Origin: Wyeomyia smithii
Taxonomy: Eukaryota; Arthropoda; Insecta; Diptera; Culicidae
Length of the DNA stretch: 64,000 nucleotides
Reading direction: 5' to 3'
Assembly: GCF_029784165.1 (NCBI RefSeq)
Contig: NC_073695.1
Coordinates: 97,569,485 to 97,633,484 of the forward strand
In this document: piece after piece, positions 44,491 to 55,934 of the stretch
How positions within the stretch are numbered: the stretch's first letter is position 1
Layout: the number at the start of each line of letters is the position of its first letter
The notes under the pieces: generated by a model
Databases searched by the model: none
Seen by the model: only the letters and a program-made list of their open reading frames with translations
What the model was told of the DNA's origin: nothing
Program-made: the position numbers and the translations under genes

Positions 44491-45120
44491 TGCCAGATCG
44501 ATTCTTGCAATTTTTTTGCCACTAATTAAAATTTGATATTGTACACAAAATTATCACCGAGCAAAGGATATGGAGGTTCTCTATCGACCATGTGTTCCAG
44601 CAACCTTCAACATTATTTCCGAATGAATTCAAGCCAATAAAACAGCGTTCCTTCTCGGGGTTACCAATTAGGTAAAAAAAGAGAGAGTTGAAAGAAAATT
44701 ACAACTGTAGTTTACCGCCTCTACCCATCTCCAAACTGCGATATTGACAAATACGCACACCAGTGCAAATTTTGCAAAATTGAATACTCGTTTTTTTGCC
44801 CGAAAGTATGAAAAATATCAAGTACTGCTCACAATTGAGTGGTCTTTACTGAGGAAAATAACAGTGACAATGATATACACCCATGGGAACATATGTGCGT
44901 GTTGTCTTTTTCCTCGTTTGGATGTATGCATATTGCACGGTTAATGATAATTGTGTTATTACTTTTTCTTTTCCTTCGTGTTTTTCATAAACAAGGATTT
45001 TCGAATTAATATAATTTTCTGAGTAAATGTTTGAATTTGTGTAGTTTCTTCTTGCGTTCACACTATTTTTCCACGGTTGTTTTTACACGCTCCACCATGT
45101 AAAACAGTATTTACCATAGT
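44491..45120. other. No gene recognised
   Basis: AT-rich DNA. A few short open frames have no motif. Confidence 0.45.
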
Positions 45121-45125
45121 AGCAA

Positions 45126-45190
45126 ATAGGGTATCGAACGTCTTCGTCCCTGCCGAAGAAAACCACTGACGAAGACGTTCGATACCCTAT
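45126..45190. other. Perfect 23-bp stem hairpin
   Basis: Arms at 45126-45148 and 45168-45190 are exact reverse complements (ATAGGGTATCGAACGTCTTC plus GTC), separated by a 19-nt loop. No related copy was noticed elsewhere in the window. The size fits a short hairpin RNA or the residue of an inverted-repeat element. Confidence 0.85.
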
Positions 45191-45374
45191 CTATTTCTAT
45201 TTGAACATTTTCAAATCGTGTTATCTTACAAAACAGGTATCCTGCATAATCCGGAACAAACACTCGGTAGGAAGAATTAACAGCTGTGACGTTAAAACGC
45301 AAAATCCGAACAGTTGTAGCTTAGGTTCTATTCTACTTATCTATATTGTCTAGATAACATTGTAATGGTAAAAA

Positions 45375-45443
45375 TCAAAATCAAAATAAAAATCAAAATT
45401 AAAATCAAAATCAAAATGTAATGGTAAAATCAAAATCAAAATG
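45375..45443. repeat. (AAAATC)n-type microsatellite
   Basis: Variants AAAATC, AAAATT and AATAAA alternate for about 70 bp. The Asp/Phe-repeat frame on the minus strand arises from it. Confidence 0.85.
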
Positions 45444-48400
45444 ATCGATTTTATACAATTTTGGCAAATTGTGACGTATAGCTTTTTTTTTTTTTGACGC
45501 AAAGTGATTGAATTGCAATCTTTAGGTCCTGCCAGCACGATCAGGAAGCGATAATGAATCACAAACAAAAAACGACGAATGAGTCATCATATTATGGCAT
45601 GAGTAAGCAGGCACCTACAAGAGGCAAGCGATAATCAGTTTCCAGTTCGTGATACGCCGCAAACCGTATTCCTGTGTACGTTGTTTGATTCCAACAAAAT
45701 AAGCTTTCCGGTGCAATTGGATGAATCTTCGTTTGATCAGCTAAATGCCTTCCAAATAAAACTCAAGCAACAAGCATACGTCAATGCATCATGGTTGACA
45801 TCATTCATGATTGGATTTTCTGTACTACGCACGTCATTTTGCTTATCAGGTGTAATTCTTATGAACATTTTCCTGTTTCGTTCGGTATTTCTTCTGTCAT
45901 CAGCAAAATTAGTTCAAAGTTGCCTCACGTATGTTGATGCTGATTATATTACTCGATAGGAGTACCGACATAAGGATTTATTTCGTTTCAAATACTAATG
46001 TTGTTAGTTGAACCTGATAAGACCGCTCAATCCTTTCCACATACCGGTGTGATTCAGTCCAGGTTCCATTATCACACTAAGGGTGTTACCGAGATCTTTT
46101 CTGATAATTCGATTGAAATCAAGGAGGATATAATAGATGATAGGTAACGCTTAGGTTAATTCCAGCTCCAGTTACCTAGTGTTGTTTATATGATTAAAGA
46201 AAACTACAGTCTCAATCACGACATACCCTAGGCACAACGAACGCTCTTTTGCACAAATTGAAGAAATAGGAGAAATGATCAAAGTCACCCAGGTCATACT
46301 AAGCACCATTATAAAAGCGCGCGCAAAATCTCTGAATAATTGATAGAGACATAGCGTACATATTTGTAACACACTTCCATTGCACCACAAGGAATCATCA
46401 CGCAAAGTCCGGCACTTTGGCGTCTGACCATCACTATTTGTTATGATATAATTCACAATTCCAGAGTTAGTGCGAATTACATAGTAGCTTTCACCCGGTC
46501 AGGGGGGAGACAAATCTAGCGAAATCTTCCAGCTAATCCCAAAACATATGTTCCACTTTGGATCCTTTCCCGCATTCATCGTCCCGAAGGACTGGCAATC
46601 TAAACAGAAATCATCAGCATCAGTAGCAGCCAATGTGTTTTCACATGTCTCCTGTACATGTCATTGCATTAGCATTGAACCGCACGAAGCAGGAAGACAA
46701 ATTGATTAGGATATATGTTTTCCGGTGCTCTGTATTTATCAGATTCTGACCCGGAATAATAAACCACTGAGGGAGAAGAATCGGTGCTAGCGTAGAATTC
46801 AGGATATTTATCATTCCATTCAGGGCAACCAGAAGGCGCACTTTTTCGACCGCTGTGAACGCCTCTGGCATTTTTGCTGAAATCTTATACAGCGTCATTT
46901 CCAACAAGGCATAATGTAAGCTTGTGACTTGTGATGCTTATGGAGAGCAACTTTTCAAAACATGCTAGGCTTATGAAAGGTACAGTAAAAGCAAACTCAC
47001 GTGAATGAAACTAATATTTTGACATTTTTGCGGTTATTTGTGACCCGAAGATCTTCATGTTCACTTTTGATGTTAACTCATCTGATGTTATAATTTTAAA
47101 CTTTCCCACCAAATGCAAACATCTTACTCGGGAAATCGCGATAAAAATTATTTTTCATTCCAGATTTGCGATACAACATCGCGTGCGGTGGTTTCGTTGT
47201 GGGCTGCAGTCGTTTCCTACTTTCACTGTGCTTTGTGCATCACCTTTGCGTCATCTACGAAAATGGAGGACCCTTTTCGACAACCGCAAGTGTTTTTGTC
47301 TCACGCTTCGGAGCACGTCCGCATTCTTCTCACGCGACAAAGCCTAATAGATGACCCCCATTCCGTAGTTGTATTAGAGCGAGTTTTCATTTTCATTATA
47401 ATTATGATATGAAGTATGATAAATTGTATCGCTAGCCCGACAATCAAACCCATTCTAGAAGAGAATAATTCCAGTTTATGTGTGTACACAAATTAGTTTT
47501 AATTGACGTTCCTATTGGATGATTGAACTGGCCCTGGTTTGACTCATAAACTACCGAGATTCCGAGTGTGTGGTATGAGTGCGCAAACTGGTCAGTAAAA
47601 TTGAGGCCCTAATCGTTGTCTATATGAGTTGTTACCCTCCGGGTTTAAATGGGAACACAAAATCTCAACTGGACGAATGTTTGCATTGCTAATGTAGTTC
47701 AAACAAGCATTTCAAAGTTTTGCTTTTGCTCGCAATCGCAAAACTTTTTACAGTTGATCTCGATCGATTTAACTATTTTATGCTATTAGCCATGCTATGG
47801 CACGTTTGCAACTTTGCGGTGAATATTAAGTTCAGCTGCCACGAACAGGTACAGTTAGGTTTTTGTAATTTTTCAGAATATGACCTTTAACCAACACTTA
47901 TTTGTTTAAAATCAACCCACGCAGCTTTTGAAAGTGAATACAAATTTTCTGCAACATTTAGATCAGCATCGTTCATGACTCGGATGCGGGTCCACCTCCG
48001 CTGGAAAATGGGCTTGCAGCTCAACGGGCGACAAATTGCAACAACATCGCAAATTTCTGAGTTTCTGGCTTCTAACATTCTGCGTTGTGAATTTCGTTGT
48101 TTTCTAGTCGTGCCACATTGCACGGCTAATGGTCCGTGATACGAGCTTTCCGCACATCGTTTCGAGTGTTGTTGATGAAGAGTACTGAGGCCTTGCACGG
48201 TGTGGGATGAACTGTCGACGATCATTTCGTGTGTGGGTGTAGACAGGTTAGAATTATTTTCATAAGCTTTTTTGCGGTGGCTTACAAATGGGGTCTAGTC
48301 ATGTCAAGTTTTACAAAATGATTCGATAATCAGGTTAATATGACGATAGCTGTCAACTAAACGGTTAAATAATTGTAATATTTTAGTCATATAACTTTTA

Positions 48401-49400
48401 CGAACTGCTAGAGGTAATGAGAATACTAATTTTACTTGTAAACAATGCGCAACAAAAGTTTTTTTTGTATTTTTACGATAGTTTTATGATACAGCACTTA
48501 CATTAAAAATGTTATTTCCTATTTATACAAACGCAATGCAGAAATGTATATAATATTATTGTTTTATTTATTTCTTCTAATTGCAGGTAAGTTATCACCA
48601 TGAAACGAGTAGTAATTACATCCTGCGGACCTGTGGTCTTTACCGATGAAAATGTGCTACACATTTAATACAATAATCTTCCGCCGTCAAAGAACAAATG
48701 ATAAATTGCTTCCGTGTAGCAATTACGTACAAATCTACGCTCATTTTTGCTGCCTTTTACTCCACGGGTGAAATTTTCATACCCATGATTGCACCACGCT
48801 AATTTGCCATCTTCTATTATTAACGGGGGCGAGATCGTGCAGGCCCTCAGAATACTAATGAACCGAACTCCTTTCACACCGAAAAGGGGCCCGGTTTGTT
48901 ACTGGCGTCGTCAGCAGCGAACGATAACATCACGTTACTACAAAGCACCACCGTAATGTCAAGTTTCCGATGAAGGTTCGTATATAGCTTGTTCACAGGG
49001 AAAGCTGTGTTAATACCACCGAAATGGACGCACGTAAAAATAACATCAGTTTAATGATTTTGTTGTGAAAATTCCTTAAAATATATGGTTTCAAACCGTA
49101 ACGAAATGCGACATCCCAGCCATCGTGAAGGTGCTGTTATCTAAGGCATTCTTAAATGGATTGAGTCAGTTGTATATGAATCAAACAATCAAACAATTTT
49201 TTTTATTGTCAAAAATGTATTTTCCTTTTCAAAGCACCTCTGAAGTTTCGCAGGAATTTTACTCAACAACCCTTTTCAAAAATCAAAACAAATTGCTAGT
49301 TCATATAACAGATCTGTCAGATTTCAGGAGCAGGCTTTAATCTTTTATGTAGTGTATATAATCTCCAGATAGGTATTTTTGAAGTTATATTTCAAATTTT
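45444..49400. other. No gene recognised
   Basis: Short frames on both strands without motif. The longest (112 codons, minus, 47887-48225) has a true ATG but no recognisable family. The rest is AT-rich. Confidence 0.4.
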
Positions 49401-49409
49401 GTCTGTAGC

Positions 49410-49523
49410 AGACTTTCTCCTAGAAAGGTATAGCAATCACTGAAAAAACCAAAGGTATAAAAGTGCTCCAAAGGGTCGAATCTCGTATATCAATCAACTT
49501 AGTTCGACGAGCTGAGCATTTTC

Positions 49524-49571
<48 letters not shown>

Positions 49572-50720
49572 TATGTGTGTGTATGTATGTATGTAACGGT
49601 CTCTTAATCTCACTCGATTTTCTCAGAGATTACTGGACCGATTTTCATGAAACTAATTGCAAATGAAAGGTCTAGTTGCCCCATAAGACCCTATTGAATA
49701 TTATTGTAATCAGATTTTTAGTTTCGAGGTTATGTATCAAAATGTGAAAATCTCAAAACTTCATTATCTCATAAACTACAAAACCGATTTGAACAAAATT
49801 GGTATCAAAAGAACGGGCTTGTTTTTTGAACCATTTGTGAAATAATTTTATAATGATTGGACATGTAGTGCAAAAGTTATGCAAAGAAACGTGTTTCGAA
49901 GACTGTTTAATCTCACTCACTTTTCTCAAAGATGGCTGGACCGATTTTCACAAAATTAGTGTCATATGGAAGGTCTTGTTGCCCCATAAGACCCTATTGA
50001 ATTTTATTGTTATTGGACTTTAACTTTGTCCGTTATGTATAATAATGGGAAATCAAGCTATGACAAGAAACATGACTGTTTGAACTCACCCACTTTTCTC
50101 AGAGATGGATGGACCGATTTTCACAAAATAAGTTGCAATAAAAAGGTTTAGTTGCCTGATAGAACCCCATTGAATTTTATTATAATCGGACTGTAACTTT
50201 GTCTGTTATGTATCAAAATGTAAAATTATGAAACTCCATTATCTCAGAAACTACACAACTGATTTGAACAGAATAGGTATCAAATGAACGGGCTGTCTTT
50301 AAAACCCCTAAATAACGAATTCTATGATGATTGAACATGTAGTTCGAAGGTTATGAAAAGAAACGTGTTCAGAAAACTTTATCAAATTCACTCGTTTTGC
50401 CAAAGGTGGCATCACTGATTTCAACAATCTTAGTTTTAAATTGAAGGTTCAGTTGCTTTATTGGTACCCATTTAATTTGATTATAACACTGGTTGACAAA
50501 ATCGAAAAAAATGCTGCTCTAAAGCTCATAATAGTTGCCCTAGAAAGAAAAAAATTCACAGGAAAAGCTATAATTTTTCATTTTTTCTTAGTTTGATGTT
50601 CGGGGCAACACTTGGGTTGACGGACTTTTATTTTATCCATTATGTGTTAAATTGTAAAAATATTGAAAATCTCTTCTTTCAAAGATTACACGACTTATTT
50701 GAAAAAAACAGGTGTCGCAA
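49410..50720 (+). repeat. Internally repetitive dispersed element (AAAGGTATAGCAATCACT family), copy 1
   Basis: It opens with CTAGAAAGGTATAGCAATCA, then TCGTATATCA..AGTTCGACGAGCTGAGCA and a (TG)n tract. Successive units of about 180-200 bp follow, sharing CTCACTC..TTTTCTCAGAGAT, GGCTGGACCGATTTTCA, TTGCCCCATAAGACCCTATT and GTTATGTAT. The same structure is at 57.96-59.35 kb. This form is widespread in dipteran genomes; the class of element is not decided here. Confidence 0.75.
49525..49592 (+). repeat. (TG)n microsatellite
   Basis: A run of TG units with TATG interruptions lies inside the repeat element. The VCVCVC frame comes from it. Confidence 0.9.
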
Positions 50721-50739
50721 ATTCGGATTTCAAAATGAA

Positions 50740-51140
50740 GTATGAAGTTGATTCCTGGTCTCTGAGCATCATCCCGGGCACTGAAAAACTCACATTGGGT
50801 AATGTTTGTCCCTTTTAGACTGGTAGAAACCGGAAGCTACTGTCTAGAAATTCAAAATGGCGTCTGAAGATGATATCTGGCCTCAGGGTATCATACCGCT
50901 TCCCCAAATCGTATTGGATGTTATTTGTCACTTTAGGCTGTTGATCGGAAACTGTCGCCATCTTCGCCATAGAAATACCCAGATTAGGCAGTTCGGCAAT
51001 TTTATGATAGATTTTATGATTTTTATGGATTTGATTATCAGGCAACCAGTAGTAGTCATCTGGATTGAAAATTGGGTTTTAGGCCAGATTCTGGCCTCTG
51101 GGTATAATCCAGGTTTCAAGAACTCAAATTGATTGGTATT
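50740..51140. repeat. Internally periodic dispersed repeat, copy 3
   Basis: TGAGCATCATCCCGGGCACT, AGAAACCGGAAGCTACTGTC, CAAAATGGCG and TCTGGCCTC..TATAATCC recall the 6.3- and 44.2-kb copies, partly in reverse complement. Confidence 0.45.
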
Positions 51141-51582
51141 TGGCCATTCATTGGATGCCTCTCAGAAACGATCAGTAATATCAACTGCTTTAAAGAATTT
51201 CAATTTCACTGATAAGATCATTCGAATTAATGTCTAAGAAACAACATTTAATTATACATTATTTGAAAAAGCTTCATATTTTTCAATCTTCTACAACTTT
51301 GGCGTCATCCATTAATTATGTAAGGACTTTTTTCGAAATTTTCCCCCCTCCCTCCATAATAAAGCTTAGTAAGATTTTGCATTTCTCCTCCCCCCCCCCC
51401 CACGAATCTTACGTAAGATTGACTTTTTAGGGAAAAAAATAGTAGGAGGGTGGTAATCAAGACACGACCGCAAAGTTGACGTAGGACTACAATAATTTTA
51501 TAATTTTATTTTGAAGCTATGTTTGATTTGAGCTCGTTTTACTTTTGTAGTTTGCTTGATTTATTTTAACCAATTTAAGCTC

Positions 51583-51606
51583 AACATCTTCCAAAAGGAA
51601 GATGTT
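51583..51606. other. Short perfect hairpin (10-bp stem, AAAA loop)
   Basis: AACATCTTCC and GGAAGATGTT pair exactly around AAAA, in the unique left part of the inner element. Confidence 0.8.
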
Positions 51607-51722
51607 TTGGTTCCGGTGGCCATTTCTACTGTTAAGGTCGTCTTTGACCATTTAAAAAGTCAAAAAAGTCATGAAAAAAACCGTTCATTATTGGCATGGT
51701 TCGATTTTAGCAACAGAAAAAA

Positions 51723-54700
51723 TTCTGAGGTGTTGCCAAAATCGAACGGGGTCTGTATTTTGATTATTTCTTTGCAGCACTCTATCTTAGAAGAAAAAAT
51801 ATTCTCTTTAACATTCACAATGGTCCAGAAACCAAATTTAGGAGAAAATTTGGGTCTAGAGCTCTATAGCAATGTTTTAGAAAAAAACTTTATTTTACAA
51901 AGTTACTTAAAATTATTGGAGCTATAAAATTGTAAAACAAGGTTTTCTATCTACAAAAATTAAAAAGTTAGATACTTGATTTTCCCCTAAATTTGGTTTC
52001 TGGACCATTGATGAATACCTTTCATTCTAATACAGCGAATTTTATTTAATGCGCGAAAAGGCAACCTTCTATAAACTATTTAATTGAGTACGATTTAGTA
52101 GAAATTAAACTTCCTTCTATATCTATTTGTCTTGTTGAAGTTGGCTCACTCACCGATCACAAAGCGGCAAAGATGTCACATAAATTTTTTTCCTGTAATT
52201 ACAAGCTCGTGGAAAAAATATCGATAACGATTCACAGTTTTAGTAGAAAATGTATATTCACAGAAAATTTGAAATTGACATAGAATTTTATGAACATGTT
52301 AACATTCAATTCAGGTCAATTTAAACATTTTATCAGTATACAGAATCAATCAGAAAAAAATTTGATCAGTTTCAAGATACCAAAGAACAACGAAGATACC
52401 ATATTTGAAAGTTATATGTCCGTTATCTTCGAAAATAAACTGGGCTAGAGTGATGCACAACATTAGCCTCAGCAATTAATGTTTGCATAGCGTTGTTCAA
52501 TTACAAGTAAGGTTATGGAAAGTAATATTTTCTTGCAAATGCTAATTCAAAAAAATTTCAATTGAAAAATACAAACACTACATCGGAACTCTAATATCAA
52601 GATGAAATGAATTTGGTTTTTCTCTAAACCGCCGCCGCGTGATGCAACTAGTATTGTCATATTGGACTAAATTCATTTAGCTAGTAAAATATAATCATCA
52701 GTACAGCTCGTTTAACTACCTATTCAAAGATCTGTACGGAGCATTTTAGTTTTCTATTGTCTTTTAAATACCTTATATTTAGTGATTTAAATAAATCTAA
52801 AAAAAGGCAGAGTGTAGAGTCAAAAAATAAACAACGCATTTTGTTGTCCCCGGCGGCGCAGCCTATTTTGCGACATCCGAAAAATCATATTGATTTCTGA
52901 TATTTGCTGCTATACGAAACAAGAAGAAGAAGACAATTCAAACGGCAATTCGATTGTGCTCCACGCCCCACTGTGCGTCAACAGCGGCAATGTAGTTTTC
53001 ACTTGGCTTGACTGCGCAAAAATGAATATCAAGGTTTCCTGCACTGATAGACGACGAGTAACCAGCGCTCTGTTCATACATTACTTGGTGCAGTACTGTT
53101 GCCTGTGCCATCATATTCTCCTTCAAGACATCAGTTTTATTAACATTAATATATTTGTTAACAGCAGAACGTAAATCTGTCTGGCAGTGGAGGTGGTTAC
53201 GAACTTTCCGAAAAAGCTTTACCTTCAAGACATCAATTTAGTCTAGGCTGATGGAAGCTAACATAAGTTGACCTATTGGGAGATTCTGTCAATTTTTTTT
53301 TTGCCACTGCTATACAGGATATCACTGCAGGCAGTTGGTGTCTATTCATGAAGTCTGTGCTAGGCGTGCTCGCATATGATTGGTACATTGTTGGTGAAAA
53401 TTCGACCTTGAAACTTTTATTCAATTTTCACTGTTTAACAATGAAGTGATAATGAAAATTGAAGAATCACAAAATTGTCCATCATTTTATCAATCCAACG
53501 ACATATCGATTATTGTGGTCCATCATGTGGTTACATCAGTATAACCGTTTGAAATCTTTCATTCCGTCGTTACATCTTGGTTTTAGTTTTCGCGGAATGT
53601 ATCTCGGTATAGTGCGGTTAGACGTAGTCCTACGTCAAAATTCTGAGGTGTTGCCAAAACCGAACGGGGTCTGTACTTTCATTATTTCTTTGCAGCACTC
53701 TATCTTAGAAGAAAAAATATTCTCTTTAACATTCACAATGGTCCAGAAACCAAATTTAGGAGAAAAGCTCTATAGCAATGTTTTAGAAAAAAACTTTATT
53801 TTACAAAGTTACTCAAAATTATTGGAGCTATAAAATTGTAAAACAAGGTTTTCTATCTACAAAAGTAAAAAAGTTAGATACTTGATTTTCCCCTAAATTT
53901 GGTTTCTGGGCCATTGATGAATACCTTTCATTCTAATACAGCGAATTTTCTTTAATGCGCGAAAAGGCAACCTTCTATAAAATATTTAATTGAGTACGAT
54001 TTAGTAGAAATTAAACTTCCTTCTATATCTATTTGTCTTGTTGAAGTTGGCTCACTCACCGATCACAAAGCGGCAAAAATGTCACATAAATTTTTTTCCT
54101 GTAATTACAAGCTCGTGGAAAAAATATCGATAACGAATTACAGTTTTAGTAGAAAATGTATATTCACAGAAAATTTTAAATTAACATAGAATTTTATGAA
54201 CATGTTAACATTCAATTCAGGTCAATTTAAACATTTTATCAGTATACAGGATCAATCAGAAAAAAATTTGATCAGTTTCAAGATACCAAAGAACAACGAA
54301 GATACCATATTTGAAAGTTATATGTCCGTTATCTTCGAAAATAAACTGAGCTAGAGTGATGCACAACATCAGCCTCAGCAATTAATGTTTGCATAGCGTT
54401 GTTCAATTACAAGTAAGGTTATGGAAAGTAATATTTTCTTGCAAATGCTAATTCAAAAAAATTTCAATTGAAAAATACAAACACTAACGTCGGAACTCTA
54501 ATATAAAGATGAAATGAATTTGGTTTTTCTCTAAACCGCCACCGCGTGATGCAACTAGTATTGTCTTATTGGATTAAATTCATTTAGCTAGTAAAATATA
54601 ATCATCAGTACAGCTCGTTTAACTACATATTCAAAGATCTGTACGGAGCATTTTGGTTTTCTATTGTCTTTCAAATACCTTATATTTAGTTATTTAAATA

Positions 54701-55555
54701 AACCTAAAAACAGACAGAGTGTAGAGTTCAAAAATAAACAACGCATTTTGTTGTCCCCGACGGCGCAGCCTATTTTGCGACATCCGAAAAATCATATTGA
54801 TTTCTGATATTTGCTGCTATACGAAACAAGAAGAAGAAGAAGACGATTCAAACGGCAATTCGATTGTGTTCCACGCCTCACTGCGAGTCAACAGCGGCAA
54901 TGTAGTTTTCACTTGGCTTGTCTGCACACAAATGAATATCGAGTTTTTCTGCACTGATAGACGACGAGTAACCAGCGCTCTGTTCATACATTGCTCGGTG
55001 CAGTACTATTGCCTGTGCCATCATATTATCCTTCAAGACATCAATTTCATTAACATTAACATATTTGTTAACAGCAGAACGTAAAACTGTCTGGTAGTGG
55101 AGGCGGTTACGAACTTTCCGAAAAAGCTTTACTTTCAAGACATCAATTCAGTCTAGGCTGATGGAAGCTAACATTAGTTGACCTATTGGGACGGGGAGAT
55201 TCTGTCAAATTTTTTTTGCCACTGCTATACAGGATATCACTGCAGGCAGTTGGTGTCTATTCATGAAGTCTGTGCTAGGCGTACTCGCATATGATTGGTA
55301 CATTGTTGGTGAACATTCGACCTTGAAACTTTTATTCAATTTTCACAGTTTAACAATGAAGTGATAATGAAAATTGAAGAATCACAAAATTGTCCATCAT
55401 TTTATCAATCCAACGACATATCGATTATTGTGGTCCATCATGTGGTTACATCAGTATAACCGTTTGAAATCTTTCATTCCGTCGTTACATCTTGGTTTTA
55501 GTTTTCGCGGAATGTATCTCGGTATAGTGCGGTTAGACGTAGTCCTACGTCAAAA
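51723..55555. repeat. Two ~1.9-kb tandem copies
   Basis: Unit 1 is 51723-53640 (1,918 bp) and unit 2 is 53641-55555 (1,915 bp). Both open TTCTGAGGTGTTGCCAAAA and close CTACGTCAAAA. Differences include a 13-bp deletion in unit 2 (ATTTGGGTCTAGA lost at about 53764), extra GAA in a GAA run, an ACGGGG insertion near 55190 and scattered substitutions. Short frames of 75-124 codons recur in both but have no motifs and differ at their ends. Confidence 0.93.
51818..52010. repeat. Internal inverted repeat inside each 1.9-kb unit
   Basis: CAATGGTCCAGAAACCAAAT at 51818 continues to 51848 and is inverted at 51980-52010 with one mismatch over 31 bp, around a 131-bp loop. The equivalent lies at about 53737-53920 in unit 2. 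Confidence 0.85.
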
Positions 55556-55934
55556 TATTTTCGAAGGTAAAACATTTTTTTTACACATAGCATATTCGTA
55601 GAGGATAAAACAAAACAAGTTAATACAGTTAATACTATGTTAAAGTAAACAAAATTCAAAATTGAGTAGAAATGAAGTGAAGCACGCAATCACCCAGCGA
55701 CGGCGAATTCACTGCTTTCCCAAGGTTTAACTGTTAAGATCGCAGCGATAAATAATTCAACTAATTTTATTTCTTTTTTAGTTTTGTATACTTTTTTTCG
55801 GTTTTTTTTTAAATTTTTCAATCTTACGTAAGATTCTTCTAAATCCCCCTCTCCCCCTTCGTAAGCATTCTAAGAAATTTGGATACCAGCCCTCTCCCTC
55901 TAAACCCTTACGTAATTTATGGATGACCCCTTTG

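Larger units (their letters stand above)
51476..55553. mobile_element. Inner element with TTGACGTAGGACTAC ends
   Basis: TTGACGTAGGACTAC at 51476-51490 is inverted as GTAGTCCTACGTCAA at 53624-53638 and again at 55539-55553. The two right ends arise because a ~1.9-kb segment including the right end is duplicated in tandem. Each right end also forms a small hairpin, GACGTAGTCCTACGTC. The left edge is preceded by ACGACCGCAAAG, the same context as the end motifs at 6632 and 43457. No coding sequence was recognised. Confidence 0.65.
51302..55929. mobile_element. Large inverted-repeat element (GCGTCATCCAT/ATGGATGACCC ends)
   Basis: The left end reads GCGTCATCCATTAATTATGT and the right end, inverted, GGGTCATCCATAAATTACGT. 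Each continues through a C- or G-rich tract to a second shared word, AATCTTACGTAAGATT (51406-51421 and 55822-55837). CTTTG flanks both sides (51297-51301 and 55930-55934), a candidate 5-bp duplication. The element is 4,628 bp with no transposase recognised. It contains a second inverted-repeat element. Confidence 0.6.

Noticed and set aside
45350..45568. Asp/Phe-repeat protein
   Set aside because: It is the translation of the AAAATC-type microsatellite.
47887..48225. 112-codon open frame, minus strand
   Set aside because: No family resemblance and no promoter or polyadenylation context; left as non-coding.
49463..49666. Cys/Val-repeat protein
   Set aside because: It is the translation of a (TG)n microsatellite.
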